A DNA stretch of 64,000 bases from Amoebidium appalachense (Eukaryota; Ichthyosporea). Numbering within the stretch: the first letter of the stretch is position 1; each line of letters starts with the position of its first letter. Where the stretch lies: NCBI GenBank assembly GCA_963693365.1, contig CAVNZM010000001.1, positions 6,758,001-6,822,000 on the forward strand, read 5' to 3'. A program made the translations under genes and the position numbers. Shown here piece by piece: positions 38,175 to 47,901 of the stretch. The notes under the pieces were generated by a model, which saw nothing but the letters and a program-made list of their open reading frames with translations, had not been told where the DNA came from and did no database searches.

Positions 38175-40387
38175 ACGTGTGTGCGCAAGCACTTGCAAGT
38201 GACTGTGTGTACGTGTGTGCCTGCGCGTAGGGTATTTGGGTTGGTATTTGGGTTTGTATCTGGCGACATCACATGTATTTCAAATCACCGCATCGCGCAC
38301 ATCTCTTTGGTAGCAACTTCCTGCAATCAAAGTATGTCACTATATACATACACATATTCGCAACTAGAGTGCATGAAACCGCACAGCTTTGTCGTACACA
38401 CACATATTCGCAATTATTAGAGTGCATGAAACCGCACAGTTGTGTCGTACAGCCATTGAAGATAAACGAGTGACGTCATCCTAGTACCAACTAGGATGAC
38501 GTCATCCTAGTTGTAACTAGGATATATTGTCCTAGTTGTAACTAGGATCCAGAGTCCTAGTTGTGATTAGGATCGGGTCTCCTGGTTGACACTAGGATTA
38601 TGATCCTCCTAACCATATATATATAGTGATTGACCATGAGATGTCACAGAAAGGAGAGAGAGAGCTATTACCAGCATCGGTCAGCTGCAATTCGGGAGCC
38701 ACACAAGTACATGAGTGTCATCGTTGACTCAATGGACCAAGCAAAATCCGAAATCCCGAACGTACATTGGAACTCCAAAGCCGCGAGCTCGATTCCCAAG
38801 AAGGCCGTTCGGATAACCAGTGTCCTCGTTCATGGCCGCACCCTCTACACAATCGTGGATGAGCACGGTCGCAAGGGTGCCAATGTCCAAATCGCGGCAC
38901 TCACGTTGGCAATCGAGCGTGAATTGGAGATACGGGGCTCGTTGCCAGAGACGTTGTACGTGCAAATGGATAACGCCTCCGAGAATCATTGCAACGCAAT
39001 GATGCAATTTTTTGAATTACTCGTTTCTAGGGGTGTGTTCACCACTGTGGAGTGTTCGTTCCTTCTTCCGGGACATACGCACGAGGATATCGATGGCCGC
39101 TTTCGGGGATTCAACCATTACCTGACTGAGCAACCGCCGCGGACTGTTCCCGATTTGATGGAGACTTTGAAAAAGCGACCAAGATCGAAAGATTTAGCGC
39201 CGTATATTCGCCAAAGAGGGAGAGTGGTGGAGCCTCCTGAGGTGCACAATGTACAAGCCATTCCAGAGTTCACAGAGTGGTTAGCCCCTTGCGCCGATCC
39301 CCTGTCGTACTTCGCAAAATGGCGATGCTTCCGATGGATCAAACTGGACACTGGCGTAAAATTTGAGGTTCGGCGACTTGCCAGCCAAGGCGAGTGGATA
39401 GAATGTAGAGGTTCGCGTAAGGCTCTTCTTCACACGCTCCCCAACCAGCCTGCATCGATGTCAATCAAGGTGAACCAAGGGTCGTCTATTCAGCCTTTTC
39501 CGATTTGGCTACGCGAACAATGGGGCACACTTGGAAGTATGCTTGAGCGATTGGCTAAGGACAATGTATTTTTGGACCCTGATGGAGAGCACCTGGAGTG
39601 GTGGAAGGAGCAAGCGCAGAGTGCCGGATATGATACAGTGACAGGCGAGTTCACGCAACCTGCGCCGGCATTCGAAAATGTCATTACGTTTCCCTTTCGG
39701 CTGGTTAGCGATTTGACATCCAATCGATCATACCCGCGACCGCCCCCTCCAGGTCTTCCGGCCATCCCGGACGAACTTGAAGATCCGAACAACAGAGATG
39801 GAGATGACTGCGACATACCGTGCATTGGGGCTGACGGTAGGAGGGAAAGGCGCCAAATCGTAAAATTTACAAACCCGGGTGCTCCCAACGAAAATGATTT
39901 TGTGTTGGTGCACACTTGGGACGACGCACAGAATACTCCCGGATCAGACTACTTGGGGGAATTTTGTGTGGCGAAAGTAATTCATATTGAAAATCCAGAG
40001 GCCCTACCGGCTGATAGAACTTTTTGGGTGCATTGGTGGTGTCCTGATGGTGTGGCTAGTGATCTGAGATATGACGCAAAACTGCAACCTATGTTTATTC
40101 ACAAGGAAGATCCTGCAAGGCAGACTTCCACTACCTTTCCAGTTTTGACTTGCACAGATAAAAGTTTTCAGGGGTTCTATAGGCCGAATGTACAGAAGGA
40201 GCAGTTAAAGGAATATGTTCAATGGATAGACCCTGTGAAATTCGAGAATATGTGTGGGACGATTTCTACCGGAAGTAGTTTTCTTGGAAAATCGGGTAAG
40301 GGTAACAGGTTCAATGTTGTAAAATCTCAATTAATGGCATTGCTCGAATTAAGCAAATCGGAGGTCAAGCGGGGTTTGGAAAAATAA
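30991..40387 (+). CDS. DUF7869-type (RNase H-fold) transposase-like protein (7 exons, deduced 1,050 aa)
   Basis: Exons: 30991-31586, 31911-32033, 32449-32539, 34170-34427, 35990-36094, 36911-37152, 38650-40387. Phases agree and 3,153 bases join without a stop. ATG 30991 has A at -3 and G at +4. Order: a charged N-terminus (1-198); a Cys cluster TCRCNDNC across the exon 1/2 junction; [12 protein letters not shown] and HGNTGEG (exon 4); [14 protein letters not shown] and a CEYCC zinc-like knuckle (exon 6); then in exon 7 VIVDSMDQ (D498/D501), [10 protein letters not shown] (D579) and PGHTHEDID (E617/D618). These acids form a DDE/D-like triad of an integrase-type core. A Trp-rich segment (about 888-935) may be a Tudor/BAH-like barrel. 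The family label is from memory. Introns 5 and 6 appear to be GC-AG; exon 5 could instead end at 36098 and join 36921. Likely role: mobilising the 26-kb element. Confidence 0.8.
32540..34169. repeat. Intron 3: (CA)n, (GA)n and ~175-base tandem G-rich repeats
   Basis: CA-rich at 32588-32920, GA/GT at 33363-33452, two tandem copies of a block starting GAATACCGGAGGGG (33553 and 33724) and containing GCGAGGTCTGCCAGGCATAG, then (GT)n at 33894-33942. No coding segment is recognised. Confidence 0.85.
34170..34427 (+). CDS. Exon 4 of the transposase-like gene
   Basis: 86 codons, phase 0 at both ends, between TTCATCCCAG and GTGTGTATT. It encodes [29 protein letters not shown] and [19 protein letters not shown]. 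This is the block in which DUF7869 proteins carry 'VC...F...GI', an HG motif and 'LP...TK..IY..Y'. Confidence 0.82.
34428..35989. repeat. Intron 4: C-runs and (CA)-rich sequence
   Basis: Poly-C at 34446-34474, 34750-34773, 34822-34858 and 35459-35490. The rest is irregular ACAC/ACCC-rich sequence with CCCACCCACCC runs. No exon is visible. Confidence 0.85.
35990..37152 (+). CDS. Exons 5 and 6 of the transposase-like gene
   Basis: Exon 5 (35990-36094) encodes [20 protein letters not shown]. Exon 6 (36911-37152) encodes [20 protein letters not shown], the Cys knuckle CEYCC and a helix ending AHINLQ. Donor sites read CAG|GCACGT and AAG|GCTGGT, so both following introns would be of GC-AG type. 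Confidence 0.7.
37153..38472. repeat. Intron 6: ~560-base tandem duplication with C-runs, (CA)n and (GT)n
   Basis: Blocks beginning AACACCATCACCACCACCAC or its variant recur at about 37212 and 37761. Each is followed by CACGCACGCACATTCA, a long (CA)n, an AACCACAACCACACAGTC segment, a C-run and then (GT)n (37612-37674 and 38112-38172). Confidence 0.88.
38473..38606. repeat. Right sub-terminal palindrome array
   Basis: Five copies of the ~20-base palindrome ATCCTAGTTGTAACTAGGAT and variants lie in the last intron of the transposase-like gene, about 2.0-2.1 kb from the right terminus. It contains CTAGGATGACGTCATCCTAG at 38491-38510, identical to 16453-16472 near the left end. Confidence 0.87.
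38650..40387 (+). CDS. Exon 7: catalytic core and C-terminus of the transposase-like protein
   Basis: Last exon, 579 codons including the stop. The upstream frame to 38630 is intron. [13 protein letters not shown] is followed by [21 protein letters not shown] and [20 protein letters not shown], the three acid-bearing blocks. A less conserved region then leads to [10 protein letters not shown] and FWVHWW and a basic C-terminus. The exon is intact. Confidence 0.85.
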
Positions 40388-40544
40388 TAGTACTGAACAA
40401 AAGTAAGAATCTTATCCATGTTTTAGCAAACACTTCTAAATTTTCGTAAAGTCTGATTGGTGTGAATGACGCATGGCTGTGCCAACCCATAATATTATAG
40501 CCTCAGGCATTGCCGGCAACTTATTTTTGACCCAAAATTGCAAA

Positions 40545-40550
40545 AATAAA
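40545..40550 (+). terminator. Poly(A) signal of the transposase-like gene
   Basis: AATAAA lies 158 bases after the stop and only 29 bases inside the right inverted repeat, so the transcript probably ends within or just past the element's terminus. Confidence 0.6.
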
Positions 40551-40578
40551 ACGGCAGAAATCGCTGCACGTGTCCATT

Positions 40579-40605
40579 ATCTCAAAAGTCCTAAGTACCC
40601 TCCTT
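40579..40605 (-). repeat. Right terminal inverted repeat of the giant element
   Basis: The exact reverse complement of 14645-14671, ending in GTACCCTCCTT followed by ATATAAAAAGG. A T-tract (40629-40650) and ACTATTAA lie just outside, mirroring the left flank. Confidence 0.85.
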
Positions 40606-40680
40606 ATATAAAAAGGCCCGGGCGTTCAGTGTGCCTTTTTTTTTTTTTTTTTTTTTTTTTGAACTATTAATGGGGGGGCG

Positions 40681-42175
40681 GGGGTGGTTTAGGGGGGAGG
40701 GGGGATGATCTCACCATCTACTTGCCGTGCAGACACTGGTACGCAAAAAAAGAACACCACGTCGTTGGACATAGAGATTTATTACACCTTCGATTTTTTA
40801 CATCGTCCTATGTGAATATGTGCTGCCTTGTCACTACACGTTAAGAGTTGGTCATTCGCTGAACATACATGCTATAGATCGCAACTACCGTACTGTTTAC
40901 ATATACATATGCATATATCAGGGCTATTGTTTGTTAGTTAAAAAAAAAGCGGGTTTGCGCGTTCAGTGGGCCAGCTCCCTTGTGATCTCGGTGATGCCGT
41001 AGCGCATCTTGCTGTGCCACAGGCCGTAGGATGCGTAGACAATCAGGCCGACGGCCAGCCACACGAGGAACCGGTAGAGGGTCTCCACGCCGGTCGACGA
41101 CATCAGCCAAATGCACATGGCCATGGACAGCACGGGCACAATGGGGAACTCGTAGCGCACGCCGTTGCGGTTGATTGGGATGTTGCCAAACACCCGGAAC
41201 AGCCGCTGGGCATCGGGCTGGGTGAAGCGCAGAACAATGCATATGACGCCGAGGGACACGAGCACAAAAGCAAACAGCGTGCCGATGGACGACATGTCCG
41301 CAAGCACGTCGATGGGCAGCACGGCGCTGGCAACGGCAATGAACACACACACTGCTTATGATGGTGGTGACGTGGGGCGTGCCGAAGCGCGGGTGGATCT
41401 TGGCGCAGACCTCGGGCAGCAGGCCGTCCTTGGCCATGGAGTAGAAGATGCAGGGCTGGCCCATCTGTATGACCAGCAGCACGGACGTCAGACCGCACAT
41501 GGCCGCCAGCGTGACGTAGATCACAAGCCCCTTGCCGCCAATGGCGTCGGCAACAAGGGCCATGGGGGATGCAGACTTGGCAAACTCGGTGTAGCTGATG
41601 ACCCCCACAAGCACGGTGGACATGAGGATGTACAGCACCGTGCAGACGCCCAGCGACCCGAGCACACCGATGGGGAGGTCCCGCTGGGGCACCTTGGCCT
41701 CCTGCACAATGCACGTGACGGCATCAAAGCCGATGTAGGCAAAGAACACAACCACAGCCGCACGCATCACACCGGCAAAGCCATACACGTCACCGCCCTC
41801 ATTGGGGGGCATGAAGGGCGTGTAGTTGTCGGGGTCGACCTTGGTGAAGCCCCAGATGATGACCGTGAGCACGGCCGAGCCCTTGATGGCCACGATGATG
41901 TGGTTCATCCACGCAGACTACTTGATGCCCACCACCAGCACAATCGTCACAATCGTGCAGATCATCGCTGCCAGCAGATCCACGTAGTTGCCCGTGGTCA
42001 CAAACGAGCTCGTCTTGGCGTCCCACGTGATGGGCGCAGAGCAGAAGCGGTGGTCAAAGGTCACGCCAAATGCGGCCTTAGAGAACGTGGAGAAGTAGGC
42101 CGACCAGCCCACAGCCACGGCCGCAGAGCCAATTATGTACTCGAGAAGAAGCGTCCAGTCAATGACCCAGGCGAC
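40681..42175 (-). pseudogene. 5'-truncated CAT permease pseudogene
   Basis: Near-identical to the intact gene from about 5947 through its stop, 3' UTR, AATAAA and the flank past 7442. The first ~145 codons are missing. Lesions seen: a Glu codon changed to TAG (41918-41920); a 4-base length change in an (AC)n patch (around 41345-41355) that shifts the frame; and an in-frame 6-base insertion (around 41240). The high similarity implies recent duplication. The flank has only one arm of the inverted repeat seen at 7389-7442. It cannot make a functional transporter. Confidence 0.9.
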
Positions 42176-42742
42176 GGACAAAGCAGCGTTTAGCCAGTGG
42201 AGCCCTTGGGTCCATCAAATAATGTTCAAATGTGTGAAGTATGATGTATGACACATTAGTACACCCACTGCACACACACACATCAAATACGCAGGCACGT
42301 GCATGCAAATATTGGCCCAACTGAACCACATGACCAGATTTATCTTGCTCAGGACGGAATGATTTGGCGTCTTGACAATAAACCCGAGGATAGTTCTGCA
42401 ATCAATCCACGGTCTCAAGGAATAACTATGCTTTATGAAGAATAATTATGCATTGTTAAATAATAATTATGCATTTTGAAGAATAACTCTACTCACAGTC
42501 ACTGGCATACTGCTGCTGCCAGTAGAATATTTCTAATATATGGCAGAAGGAACCTGCTTTAATGTACAATGGGGTGGCAGTGCCCCCCCCCCCCCTTTTT
42601 TTTTTTTTTTTCTTCTCTGTGTGTGTGTGTGTGTGTGTGTGTGCACGGCGTGTATGTGTTTGTGTGTGTGTGGGTAGAGGAATGGAGGGAGAGGAATTGG
42701 CTCTCACAAAATCTACATTTTACAAGTGATAGTCAAAAGCCC

Positions 42743-42773
<31 letters not shown>

Positions 42774-43423
42774 AAGTCTAACCCAATAGACTATTCAGCC
42801 GGTGGGGAAGCCTTTCGGGTGGGCGGGCGGGCGGGCGGGCGGGCGGGCGGGCGGGCGGGCGGGCGGGCAGGCAGGCTGGGGGGCGGAGGGGGGGGGGGGG
42901 GGAGGAGAGGAAGGGGGGGGGGGGGGGGGGGGGGGGGGGGGAGGGGGGGAGGGGGGAAGTTGAGGGGATGGGGCTCTTTGAATGCTACCTTTATGATTCG
43001 GAGCAAAATCTTAAAAAAATAAAAAATTATCAAAAATAACGAAGTCAACCCAGGAGGTGCAGCCGGTTAGCAAGCCGTTCGGGCAGGTGGTGGTGGTGCC
43101 AGTGGTGGTTGGGGGGAAGGGGGGGGGGGGGGGGGAGGGGGGGGGAGGGGGGTAGAGGGGGTATTTGCATTTTTATTTTCTAGCAGGCGCCAGTGGTGAT
43201 GTTGCAGACTGAATATTCACAATATGAAGGAGATCTATTTTTCGCGATCCACACATGGAACCCAAGTTGTGCTGTGATTCATCCAGTGAACACAGCCACA
43301 CACTAAACTTTGTGACTATAACACGCAACACTAGTTCCGGCTAGCTGCACTGCCAAAGGTGGCAGGAACAGTAACTAACAATCGGCTTGTGCAATGAGAT
43401 AACCTTGTGCCGAAAACAACCAT
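42176..43423. other. Non-coding stretch between pseudogene and anion transporter
   Basis: Contains three AATAATTATGCAT-like repeats (42428-42480), poly-C/T (42584-42611), poly-C (42741-42763), a (GGGC)n block of about 12 units (42821-42868), G-runs at 42888-42957 and 43120-43150, and the transporter's 3' UTR. TTTATT at 43172-43177 reads AATAAA on the minus strand and is a plausible poly(A) signal for that gene. Confidence 0.65.
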
Positions 43424-44977
43424 CTACACCGCCTGATGCGCAAGAAGTGACTGTTTGGGTGCTGGGCGGAATGGATGCATAACGGTGTGCCTCCACAGCG
43501 CCAAACCCTCCCGCCGGTGGATTCTTCTCTGCTCATGTTCCGATGACTCGGCACCACCATCATACATATCTTCCTCCTTCTCCGAGGAAGGTGCTGGTTT
43601 GAATGTTGCCCAGAGACGCCCATCCCATGCGTGATGGATCGTTTTCATGTGAACGAGAAACGACAAGTACACCATGATGCAACAGAAGATGCGGCCCATC
43701 CACATGAAAAACTGGAAATGAGTGTCGTTGTAAAGCTGATAGGTGGAGAAGATCTGTGTGCAGAAAGGGAAAATAATTCCCCACCAGCCCAGGTTGAAGG
43801 GCAGGCCCAAGTAGTCGGTTTGGATAGGCTTGCTGTTGTCCCTATCCTCTTTCGTCCCATAGCCAAAAGGTACTGGCCGCCCAAAAACGAGAAACAATTT
43901 TCTTACGTTATGCAGCGAAAGGGTGCCTGCACACAGGAGCCACCAGCAACCAAAGCCCCACATGAGAAGACCGATCAGCATGGTGAACCCGGGTGCCATG
44001 TGCCCAAACGAACACAATGGGGCGGTGTCTGACAGAAAGTCCAAACCGGGGGCACAGAGAACACCAGTGCGCGCTAGAACGCCCACCTTCCTCCCCAAGA
44101 TGAGAATACCGCTTGCACCCTGTCCGATGGGCCCAAGGACGAGCCACGTGCTGTTACCAAGGCCCTTTGGTGGCATGCCGAAAAATACAAGGCGTGAAAA
44201 GTATACGCAGATAATCATAGCGGCAATAAGCACACCCATCCCCCACATCACGAGAGATGTGATGACGACAGCCAACCCTCGGTCTCCGTCCAGTTTCTCT
44301 GAAAGACTTCCTCCGCAAGCGGCTGCGACCACGTTTGCAACAAAAGGAAGGAGCCACAGCGAAGACATGGTTGCAAACGCATGTTTTTGGCGGACAATCA
44401 TGTAATAGGCAGGAACGAACGCAGCAAGAAGGGAAAGAGCAACGTCAACCCAGTAGAGAACGTAGGTGATATTAACGGCCGTGTCGTGCGACATTCCTAT
44501 CATCTCGCCGAAGTTTAGGAAACCGAGCGCAACCGTCACCAGCCCCATAGGCAGGCAACCTGAAAACATGAACTGCGCTGGATGGTCGAGCATCTTTATA
44601 ACTCCCTTCGTATATAATATGCACCGGAGGGAAAACAGAAGTACAAAAAAGCACCAGTAGAACATATTCCATAGCCAAATCACAACCCCAATCCATCTGA
44701 GGGCCACGAGAAAATCACCTTCCGCACCGGGAAACGCAGCAATTGCGAGCGCGGTACCACCCCAGCCCATGGTCATACCAAACCATGCGAGCTGGAAGTT
44801 CTTGATGATGTCAGGGCTATCATCTTGTGAGTTCTCCACTATGGCAACGGGTGGGTTGGAGCGAATAGAGGCTGTGCTTGTATTCGATTTTGCTTTGTTT
44901 TGTTTAGGCTCGCTGAGTGTGCAGGTATGGTTTGGTGCATATGCATCTGCACTAGTGTTTGGGGTGTTGGTAGCCAT
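43424..44977 (-). CDS. TDT/SLAC1-family anion transporter (SSU1/Mae1-like)
   Basis: Intronless gene for a 517-residue protein of the tellurite-resistance/dicarboxylate transporter family (Pfam SLAC1/VDAC-type, fungal Mae1 and Ssu1). A hydrophilic N-terminus of about 58 residues precedes IKNFQLAWFGMTMGWGG, which corresponds to the family's 'F.P.WF..TMGTG' first helix. About ten hydrophobic segments follow, including TWLVLGPIGQGASG, equivalent to the Ssu1 'LGP.GQGA' block, and a late GWWGIIFPFCTQIFS. The C-terminus is charged and cytosolic. It probably exports or imports a small anion such as sulfite or malate across the plasma membrane; which one cannot be told by eye. The ATG has G at -3 and +4. 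A TATA box lies 160 bases upstream. Confidence 0.88.
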   Translation of the reverse strand: MATNTPNTSADAYAPNHTCTLSEPKQNKAKSNTSTASIRSNPPVAIVENSQDDSPDIIKNFQLAWFGMTMGWGGTALAIAAFPGAEGDFLVALRWIGVVIWLWNMFYWCFFVLLFSLRCILYTKGVIKMLDHPAQFMFSGCLPMGLVTVALGFLNFGEMIGMSHDTAVNITYVLYWVDVALSLLAAFVPAYYMIVRQKHAFATMSSLWLLPFVANVVAAACGGSLSEKLDGDRGLAVVITSLVMWGMGVLIAAMIICVYFSRLVFFGMPPKGLGNSTWLVLGPIGQGASGILILGRKVGVLARTGVLCAPGLDFLSDTAPLCSFGHMAPGFTMLIGLLMWGFGCWWLLCAGTLSLHNVRKLFLVFGRPVPFGYGTKEDRDNSKPIQTDYLGLPFNLGWWGIIFPFCTQIFSTYQLYNDTHFQFFMWMGRIFCCIMVYLSFLVHMKTIHHAWDGRLWATFKPAPSSEKEEDMYDGGAESSEHEQRRIHRREGLALWRHTVMHPFRPAPKQSLLAHQAV

Positions 44978-45135
44978 GCCGTCGCTAACCCTTATGTGGG
45001 TTGCCCGAACTATGTATGTTTGTGTATAGTGCTTGTATTGTCAAGTGCGTGTTTCTGTTTTAGTGATTGAGGTTCAAACCGGCGCTTGTGTGACACTGGG
45101 CCTTTCCTACGCTGGCACTTTTGCGTCGGCGCAAA

Positions 45136-45145
45136 CTTTTATATA
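45136..45145 (-). promoter_or_regulatory. TATA box of the anion transporter gene
   Basis: The minus strand reads TATATAAAAG, 160 bases upstream of the ATG at 44977. Transcription would start near 45105-45115, giving a leader of about 130 bases. Confidence 0.6.
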
Positions 45146-45737
45146 CGCTGTCGATAGTTCCCCATAGACTCTTTTGGAATGACAGTGTCACAGCAGGGCA
45201 GCTCTTGCAGCTCACGTCCAGCCTGGGCCTCCTGAACCAGAACACCACGGCTATATTAGCATAGCGCAATCCAACTAAATTCTATATAAAAATGAAACCT
45301 ATGGAACTCCTTATTTGTTTTGTGCAAAACTTTGGGTTATATTCCCCGCTATTCGCCGTTGTCGAGTCGCCGAACAGTGCAACCACCGTCCGCGGCCGTG
45401 TGACGTGATGGTAGTACTCAGGTCAGTACTCATGCGTGTACAGTAGAGACAAATATCAACAAATCATCTTCATCTTTTGATGAAAACAAGGCTGGATATT
45501 TGATTGGTGCTGCGTACTGATTCAGCCTGATTGGTTCAAGCAGCAAATCGATAGCCAAGCATCACATTTTTTCGGCGGAATGGGCCCAGGTTACTGTATA
45601 AATCATGCACAATGCAGCACGGTACATACCTGAAAGATTTTCTTGACCTTGAAAGATAATGTCAAACATATCAAGCGCTGGCATATTCTTTGTTTTTGCT
45701 CCCTCAGGCGCAGTGCGCTTCAGCGGTGCACCCATTA

Positions 45738-45905
45738 AAATCAACGGAGAAGCGAAGCTTCGCAGTTCTCATCCTACAGCCCCAGCCGGGATTTGTGATT
45801 GAGTGAGTGATGAGTGAGTCAACGGAGAAGCGAAGCTTCGCAGTTCTCATCCTACAGCCCCAGCCGGGATTTTTGTGATTGAGTGAGTGATGAGTGAGTG
45901 ACTGA
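45738..45905. repeat. Two tandem ~80-base repeats, with a third partial copy at 46194-46240
   Basis: The unit begins TCAACGGAGAAGCGAAGCTT, contains the perfect palindrome GCGAAGCTTCGC, and ends in GATTGAGTGAGTGATGAGTG. The detached third copy has GCGAAGCTTAGC and diverges after CAGCCCCAGC. Confidence 0.85.
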
Positions 45906-46618
45906 TGAGTGAGCGATTACACTTTCCCGGCAGATTATTGCGCGCGTTCAAAAGCCTTTTATAATTATTCGCAGATTTTGGGCCTATTGATTGGACCAGA
46001 TCAGTCCGATTTGTGGAACCGGATTGCTTTTGGATCCCTTCCGCGATTCTGTGCCCTGTGGGACTTAACGTTTTTAATGTCGGCACACGATTGGTGTACA
46101 GGGCCGGCGGCGATCGCTTTATTGCTTAAGCGGCGAGCCTAGGAATATGCTTTGGAATTCTAGATAAAACTACATTCTCCTGGATCGATCTAAATCAACG
46201 GAGAAGCGAAGCTTAGCAGTTCTCATCCTACAGCCCCAGCGAGACCAAAAACCTGGCCCGACCATTGGTGATCATGTAATGGCTCGGCCCTGATAAGTCG
46301 CCGATCACGTGCCGGGCCTTTGGTTCGCGAATGGTCAGATTTGGCGGGAGCCGCAAAGGATGACACCGCAGTAATTTCATCGGTAATTGCAGTGGTTACT
46401 GTAATTGTGATTGGTTACCAGACCTACAGCGCACCCGGGTTTGCGGAAAGTCAGGCGGAGCTGATTGACGCTTAGCCTGTGCGCATGCAATTCCCCAGCG
46501 CGAACTGAAATATTTCAATTTTAAGTCGCTGATCACGTGCTCATGGGTTCCACCCCCCCTTTTTTTTCCCCTTTTAAAACGATTTGTGTCCTTCTTGATC
46601 ACTTTACCCCCAATGAAA

Positions 46619-47190
46619 AATGAGTAACATAAATTGTTACTCATCTCGTATCCCGGGAATTTTTGGAAAATGGCTCAACCCGGGATGAGTAACTTTTTAA
46701 GTTAACCATTACCCTCCGTCAAAGAACCAGACTTTTGTACCTTGAAAATGGTCATGTAGAGTTGAAGTTTTCTATGAACAAAGCAAATACATTTCTTTAC
46801 CAAGGCGCAGCAAGAAAACATGGTGTTTTGTAGCAAAATATTGCTCTGCGACAGCAGGATCATCAACCGCCGGCGGATTTTTTTGTATAGCCGCGGCTGA
46901 GCCGCCGCATTGCCGGACCATCAGCAGTGTCGCCGCCCGCCGCCCAAAATCACTAATAATTGATCTGGCACGGATGAGTAACATTAAAAGTTACTCATTT
47001 CAACCACGCTACCCCTTCACGATCGCTCATAGTAAACACAAGAAAATAGACATTAACACCCCAAAAATTTATATGAGCGCGTTCGTCACGATGACAGGTG
47101 AGTTTCGTACTAAATAACATGGGTCGTAGTGCGTCAGAGTAAAAAACTCTGAGCGCCGCAAAGTTGAGTGTTGTTTAATGGTTACTCATC
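46619..47190. repeat. Dispersed hairpins of ATGAGTAAC / GTTACTCAT
   Basis: Two clean hairpins (46620-46644 and 46974-46998, 9-base arms, 7-base loops) and two half-sites (about 46685 and 47180) occur within 570 bases. They may mark a small decayed foldback element. Confidence 0.6.
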
Positions 47191-47490
47191 TAAAAGCATG
47201 GGGGCTATGTATATATATGTCCATCTTGCACGGTTACCATGCATATGGTGGCTTACCAACTATCATACCACTACGTTTGCGCAATCACTATGGCTGCGCC
47301 ATCACCTACGATAGACCTACCTCTATTTAGATAGAACAACCCCCAAGGGGGGAAACGAAGGGTTGTTTTAGCCCAGGCGTGACTGTACGTACAAGCAATT
47401 CGTAAGCCTTCGAGACATTTTCGAGCAATCAATGAGGTAGGTAAGGGAATGTGAAGCCTGCAATGAGAGATAAAATTCGAATGCATGGGG

Positions 47491-47890
47491 GCTGTGTGGA
47501 CTTTCAGGAGAATTAAGCTGTAAACACTTCTTTGCGTTCCAACCTTCGCAATGTCAAGTTCAAGGGCCTTTGTTTTGTTTTCAGTTGTCATCTGAGGAAT
47601 TCTTGGCACATTCCAGTGATCACTGATCAGCTGAACGGCTTTTATATAGCCAATCGTATGCCAGAAACTGTTTGTTTTGCCCGAGCGAGATCACGTGACC
47701 TCGCCCGCACTGGGGTATAGGCAGGCGCACCCGGCTCACGGCAGCCAGATTGGCCATCGCTCACAAGCACAGGCCCAATACAGACTCTCAGCAGCTCTGT
47801 GTGAGTCCCGTCACCGTCCCTCACACACTAAGTGCCTCGTTCCCCTTTTTCCCTCTTGTTCCTTAGTCCCATGTACCACTAGCTTAGGCA
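47491..47890 (+). mobile_element. Probable 5' LTR of the gypsy element (left boundary not determined)
   Basis: The right boundary is set by CA at 47889-47890 directly before the primer-binding site. TTATATA at 47642-47648 is a plausible LTR TATA box. The left end cannot be fixed because the 3' LTR is outside the window. Confidence 0.5.
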
Positions 47891-47901
47891 TGGTAGCAGA
47901 G
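47891..47901 (+). other. Primer-binding site for initiator tRNA-Met
   Basis: TGGTAGCAGAG is complementary to the 3' end of eukaryotic initiator tRNA-Met including CCA. Its place right after an LTR-like CA end identifies it as the start of minus-strand DNA synthesis. Confidence 0.65.

Larger units (their letters stand above)
45150..47490. other. Non-coding stretch between anion transporter and retroelement
   Basis: No gene is recognised; all frames are short. It holds two ATTGG boxes near 45503 and 45530, the 78-base tandem repeats at 45738-45905 and the ATGAGTAAC hairpins at 46619-47190, listed separately. Confidence 0.6.
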
